64,000 bases of DNA from Pedobacter steynii (lineage in GTDB: Bacteria > Bacteroidota > Bacteroidia > Sphingobacteriales > Sphingobacteriaceae), in the NCBI RefSeq assembly GCF_001721645.1, contig NZ_CP017141.1:372001-436000 (forward strand). Reading direction: 5' to 3'. This document shows positions 60,017 through 64,000 of this stretch, in pieces. The translations under genes were made by a program, and so were the position numbers. A model generated the notes under the pieces. The model did no database searches. It worked only from the letters and a program-made list of their open reading frames with translations, and was not told where the DNA came from. The number at the start of each line of letters is the position of its first letter. The stretch's first letter is position 1.

Positions 60017-63000
60017 CTACAATCCTACTTTAATATTAAAGCCGACCATACGTTGAGAGGGTGAGTTCAGGTTTTCTGTAAACACATCCGGATCAGAGTA
60101 TTTAAAGTCCGTCCACATCCACAAATTTTGCCCGGTAACAGAAAAGGATGCTTTTTTCAATCCCAATTTACCCAGAAACTGAGCCGGGAAATTATAGCCT
60201 ACAGAAAGTTCACGAAGCTTTACAAAAGACTGATTCTGAATCCCCTTGTCGCCACCTCTGAATTGCTGCGCAAAATCCTGATAACCTACCTGTACATCGT
60301 TTGGCGCATATTGACGGGTATCACTGGTAATATTCCCATATTTATCAAACACGACAGTACCTGAAACCACTTTTACGCCCTGGCCTACATAATTATCAAG
60401 TCCGTTAACCACCTGATCATAGCGATATTGATTATCAGAATCCGGATTTGTTCCTGTGTCCCACATCTTATCGTACATGTAGTTATACATTAATCCGCCG
60501 ATACGACCATCAATGTTAATACCCAGATTCCAGTTCTTATACCTGAAATTATTCATAAAACCGAAACTGAACGAAGGATCACCATATCCATATTTTTTAT
60601 TGTAATCACTTTCAACAGGATATCCGTTATTAAAGATCACGTTCCCCTGAGGATCTCTAAGCCAATATCTTGCCTTATAAGTATCCAGTCTCTGTCCCTT
60701 TTTGGTCCATGGCTCATCCGGAGAATACTGAGGATCAAGATCTACATAATAACGATGTTGTGTAGCCCAGTTTATCGTGGAATACCATTCAAAATCCCGG
60801 CTCTTAATCACCGACCCATCCACAGTAATCTCCAATCCGCGACGCTCATAGGTCTCTTTGGTATTGACAATTGCCATGCTGAAACCGCTAAAGTTTGGAA
60901 GAAAAGCGGTCTGACTTCCGCCGGAAAGATCTGTCTGACGATTGTAATAGTATTTATTGTAATAAGCCACATCAAAATGCAGGCGCTTTTTTAACAGGTA
61001 AGCTGCAGCCCCTATTTCCCAGGTACGCTGCGAACTTGGTAACAGTCCTTCGCCCAGCAGATAGTTTGGATAGGCTGCGGAATTTAAGGTATTCCACACC
61101 GCCGTACTCGTGGTATATAAGCTATTGATTGCATAAGGATCAAATGCATTTTTAAATACAGCCCATGATCCACGAAGTTTAAACATATCAATAACCTTTG
61201 GTAATTTCACCAACTCAGAGACTACAACACTGGAACCGATTGAAGGATAAAAATAAGCTCTGGAAGACTTAGGCTGACTGGAATTCCAGTCATTTCTGCC
61301 TGTAAAATCCACAAAGACAGCATCATTCCAACCGATTGAAGCCCGGCCATAAATACTATTAATCTGCCTTTCTTCTGCCTCCTGTGCAATTGTAGGCGGC
61401 TCTATTGATCCGTTTAATGAGAAAAAAGTAGGAGAAATCAAACCATTTTTGGTTGTGGCGGTCAGGTTGTCTTTCCGGTAGTAAAAAAGAGTAGCTCCTG
61501 CAAGTGCATCGAAAGCCCATTTGCTAACCTTTTTTGAGTAAGTCAGAATAAGATCGTCGTTGGTACTAAAACCCTTTCTCGACATATTCCTATACATTCC
61601 CCTTGCATTCCATCCACCCCTGGTGGAGAAGATATTAGCAGTTGGGTTTCTCATGGTCTCCTCGTTGTTGTAATTGTCGTAGCCCAAACGAAGCATAAGA
61701 TTAAAATCCTGATTGATTTTATAATTTGCAGTAACGTTTGCATTTATCGTATTTTCCGTAATTCCGTTCAGCTTTTCATTTGCAATTAAGTAAGGATTAT
61801 CATACCAATTGGTATACATCCAGTTTTGTGTTTTATTCGGCACAACCCAGTAATCCTTATAATCACGGATGTCATATTCTGTACCTGTCCACATCACCAG
61901 TTGATAAAGATAACCCTGAAGATCATATCCACCACCCCAGATCTGAGGAGCTGACCTTCTGCTCATCCCAAGATGCCCCTCTATCTTAACCTTATCATTG
62001 ACTTTAATTTCCCCGCCAGAGGTTAAATTCATCATATTGAGTTTCTGATTTGGAAACTGTCCTTTATTATAAATATGGTTTAATCCGATCCTGAAACTTC
62101 CATTTTCGCCGGTCTGGGCAATAGCAATGTTATTGTTGGCAATCACACCAGTCTCCATAAAGTTTTTCAGATTATCCTTACCTACAGAAACTAATGGCCT
62201 ATTATCTTCGAATTGTTTAGTAACAGGATTCCAATCTCTCGCAGTATTTCCCACATCCAGCTTTGGCCCCCACACATAATCGTTATCAATCTGACCATTT
62301 TGCCCTCGTCCATAAGAACTCTGAACTTTCGGAACGGCCAGATAACCTAATTGAAGCATCGTATTGCTATTAAAATCAACGGAGAAGCCTTTTGTAGCAG
62401 CTCCTTTTTTGGTTGTTATTAATAAAGCACCGCCCTTTGCCCTGGATCCATATAATGCAGATGCAACTGAGCCCTTCATCAAATCCATGGTTTCAATATC
62501 ATCGGAAGGGACATCCCTTAGGGTCATATTGCCATAGGGTACTCCATCGATCACCAATAAAATATCCTCACCTCTCAATTCCAGCTTTGGTTTCGCATTA
62601 AATTCTGTAGAATTCTGTACCACCAAACCAGCAACCTGGCCCGTTAATGACGTTCCAAGATCCACCCCTTTTACAGTCTGTACTTTCTCTCCTCCTATTC
62701 TTTGAGTTGCATAACCCAGAGATTTCTCGGAACGTTTGATTCCCAGTGCGGTCACCACAATTTCTGACAATTCCTGTTTCTGCGTTTCCAGCACAATGGT
62801 CAGCATCACCGAAGAGCCAGCAACGGTTACCTCTTTGGTAACGTAACCCAAAGAACGGATAACGAGTATATCACCGTCTTTTGCATTGATCACAAATTCT
62901 CCGTTTGTATTGGTTGAAGCGCCGTCTTTGGTGCCTTTAACCAATACAGAAGCACCAGGTAAAGGGTTTCCTTCCGTATCGACAACTTTCCCTCTGACAT

Positions 63001-63409
63001 TGATCATAACCATGGGTTGTTCTGCCCCATTTTTTTTATCTTCCACACCTTTCTTTCTGATCACAACCGTTTTATTCATAATCATGTAAGAGAAAGGACG
63101 ATCTTTTAAAATCCGGCCAAGGGCCTCATCAAGTGTAACATTCTTTAGTTCCACACTGATTTTTCCTTCTTCCTTGATCAGTTTATTGTTATAAAAGAAA
63201 GTGTAACCGCTTTGCTTTTTAATGCTTTCAAAGAGGTTATTGAAAGAAGTGTTTTTTTCTGAAAGCGTAATTCTTTGCGAGAAACCATCTGCAGACACCT
63301 GAAGGAATCCGAGAAAGAGTAAAATTACTGTTAGTTTCATGGCCAATAAAATCTTAGTTGAGCTGAGCCACCTGACGAAAGGGGCTTTACTACATGAGTT
63401 TAAATTCAT
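60017..63409 (-). CDS. SusC/RagA-family TonB-linked outer-membrane transporter
   Basis: An 1130-aa receptor with a signal sequence around LLAMKLTVILLFLGFLQVSA. Domains in order: STN secretin-type domain (about 57-118), carboxypeptidase-regulatory-like domain (about 137-215, beginning INVRGKVVDTEGNPLPG), TonB plug (about 220-330, with GTSLTGQVAGLVV, LLVIDGVPYGN and YGSRAKGGALLITTKKG), then a 22-stranded beta-barrel ending at FNIKVGL. The STN domain links it to signalling through the FecR protein encoded next to it, so expression is probably controlled by an extracytoplasmic sigma factor beyond the window. Partner of the SusD protein. Confidence 0.93.
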   Translation of the reverse strand: MNLNSCSKAPFVRWLSSTKILLAMKLTVILLFLGFLQVSADGFSQRITLSEKNTSFNNLFESIKKQSGYTFFYNNKLIKEEGKISVELKNVTLDEALGRILKDRPFSYMIMNKTVVIRKKGVEDKKNGAEQPMVMINVRGKVVDTEGNPLPGASVLVKGTKDGASTNTNGEFVINAKDGDILVIRSLGYVTKEVTVAGSSVMLTIVLETQKQELSEIVVTALGIKRSEKSLGYATQRIGGEKVQTVKGVDLGTSLTGQVAGLVVQNSTEFNAKPKLELRGEDILLVIDGVPYGNMTLRDVPSDDIETMDLMKGSVASALYGSRAKGGALLITTKKGAATKGFSVDFNSNTMLQLGYLAVPKVQSSYGRGQNGQIDNDYVWGPKLDVGNTARDWNPVTKQFEDNRPLVSVGKDNLKNFMETGVIANNNIAIAQTGENGSFRIGLNHIYNKGQFPNQKLNMMNLTSGGEIKVNDKVKIEGHLGMSRRSAPQIWGGGYDLQGYLYQLVMWTGTEYDIRDYKDYWVVPNKTQNWMYTNWYDNPYLIANEKLNGITENTINANVTANYKINQDFNLMLRLGYDNYNNEETMRNPTANIFSTRGGWNARGMYRNMSRKGFSTNDDLILTYSKKVSKWAFDALAGATLFYYRKDNLTATTKNGLISPTFFSLNGSIEPPTIAQEAEERQINSIYGRASIGWNDAVFVDFTGRNDWNSSQPKSSRAYFYPSIGSSVVVSELVKLPKVIDMFKLRGSWAVFKNAFDPYAINSLYTTSTAVWNTLNSAAYPNYLLGEGLLPSSQRTWEIGAAAYLLKKRLHFDVAYYNKYYYNRQTDLSGGSQTAFLPNFSGFSMAIVNTKETYERRGLEITVDGSVIKSRDFEWYSTINWATQHRYYVDLDPQYSPDEPWTKKGQRLDTYKARYWLRDPQGNVIFNNGYPVESDYNKKYGYGDPSFSFGFMNNFRYKNWNLGINIDGRIGGLMYNYMYDKMWDTGTNPDSDNQYRYDQVVNGLDNYVGQGVKVVSGTVVFDKYGNITSDTRQYAPNDVQVGYQDFAQQFRGGDKGIQNQSFVKLRELSVGYNFPAQFLGKLGLKKASFSVTGQNLWMWTDFKYSDPDVFTENLNSPSQRMVGFNIKVGL

Positions 63410-63506
63410 ATTTTTGAATGTTTTGGTTTATTCATTAATTATCCAATAAGTTTTTTTTGAGGTCAACCGGAACTATGTTCCATTCTGATATGAAAGGATG
63501 GGCAAT

Positions 63507-63533
63507 CCGGATCCTGTTGCGAGCAGGGTCCGG
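63507..63533. other. Hairpin between fecR-like and susC genes
   Basis: CCGGATCCTG (63507-63516) pairs with CAGGGTCCGG (63524-63533), one G-T, across a 7-nt loop. The 224-nt gap holds no gene I can support; it likely contains the susC promoter. No T run follows on either strand, so the hairpin's role is unclear. Confidence 0.4.
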
Positions 63534-63633
63534 TTTATTCCTTCATAAAAGATCTTTGGTTCTTGTGTATTTATCTTTTCATATTCGACCGGGTTTGGTT
63601 TAACAATGCGGTTAATTAGATATAAGAATTGGT

Positions 63634-64000
63634 TTATTTCGTCACGATCAATTTTCTATTTTCTATTTTGAAATGAGTACCCTCAAACTCCAGGATCTTC
63701 AGTACCTCAGACAACTTCACCCCACGTGGAATATCACCCATAAACTCATCATCAGCACGGTTTACCTGATAAACCACCTCAATATCATACCACCGGGCCA
63801 ACTGACGTAATACTGAATGAAGATTTTCTTTTTCAAAATGGAAAAATCCATTTTTCCAGGCCATTGCCTGCTCTATATTTGCCGGACTCACTTTAACCCT
63901 CCCTCCCTGGCTTGCTCCAACGGTTGACTGCTGACCTGGTTTTAATAAAATCACATTTCCTGCAGAAACTTTCACACTTCCTTCCAGCAATGTGGTTTTT
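63634..64000 (-). CDS. FecR-family anti-sigma protein, C-terminal part (runs off the window)
   Basis: The frame is open to the end of the window, so the N-terminal part, including the membrane helix, lies outside. The visible part has the FecR domain end (LEGSVKVSAGNVILLKPGQQ) and a C-terminal DUF4974 domain (WKNGFFHFEKENLHSVLRQL, ARWYDIEVVYQV, then IPRGVKLSEVLKILEFEGTH). FecR proteins pass signals from a SusC-type receptor to an extracytoplasmic-function sigma factor, whose gene is expected just beyond. Confidence 0.88.
   Translation of the reverse strand, partial: KTTLLEGSVKVSAGNVILLKPGQQSTVGASQGGRVKVSPANIEQAMAWKNGFFHFEKENLHSVLRQLARWYDIEVVYQVNRADDEFMGDIPRGVKLSEVLKILEFEGTHFKIENRKLIVTK

Overview
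The window is from a Bacteroidota chromosome, most likely Sphingobacteriaceae (Pedobacter-like). The support is a FecR/SusC/SusD outer-membrane uptake locus, a tmRNA with the tag GENNYALAA, a DAHP synthase-chorismate mutase fusion, promoters of the Bacteroidota type (TTTG, about 19 nt, TAnnTTTG), A-rich translation starts instead of strong Shine-Dalgarno sites, and moderate GC. No rRNA, tRNA, CRISPR array, transposase or integrase was seen.

Layout. (1) 1-4.7 kb: an aromatic amino acid operon (prephenate dehydratase, DAHP synthase/chorismate mutase, EPSP synthase, chorismate synthase), preceded by a leader peptide packed with Tyr/Trp/Phe codons and a textbook antiterminator/terminator pair. 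(2) 4.7-10.8 kb: ordinary chromosomal genes (fused branched-chain 2-oxoacid dehydrogenase E1, DUF1573 protein, aminotransferase, tmRNA ssrA, a small lipoprotein, a DUF6624-like protein). (3) 10.9-50 kb: a roughly 39-kb phage-derived island, almost all on the minus strand. It starts at a CI/LexA-like repressor with a perfect 22-bp operator placed inside a divergent promoter region. It continues through small early genes and replication-type genes, then a lysis cassette (M15 endopeptidase, one-TM holin-like protein, small exported protein, unimolecular-spanin-like lipoprotein). It ends in a run of very large proteins without signal peptides: an Ig/PKD-like protein, a 724-aa protein, a polymorphic-toxin-like protein with a possible immunity partner, giants of about 2112 and 1676 aa, two S74-type tail-fibre proteins sharing an N-terminal docking module, and accessory proteins. 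No terminase, portal, capsid, tail tube, sheath or integrase is present. (4) 50-52 kb: a polysaccharide deacetylase and a luciferase-like flavin oxidoreductase. (5) 52-64 kb: FecR (partial), SusC, SusD, an ethanolamine-type permease, a PuuA/GlnA4-like gamma-glutamyl ligase, an iron alcohol dehydrogenase, a gamma-glutamyl amide hydrolase, an aldehyde dehydrogenase and a SelW-like protein, all on the minus strand and tightly packed.

How the parts work together. The aromatic operon appears to be controlled by ribosome-mediated attenuation that senses all three aromatic amino acids. The phage-derived island looks like a repressor-controlled system that releases leaderless giant proteins and fibres by cell lysis, similar in logic to type 10 secretion (lysis cassettes that export large toxins); this is inference from gene content. 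The last operon fits catabolism of an amino alcohol such as ethanolamine by a gamma-glutamylation route: uptake, gamma-glutamylation, alcohol oxidation, aldehyde oxidation, then amide hydrolysis to glutamate plus glycine. Its SusCD pair may bring in an ethanolamine-containing compound.
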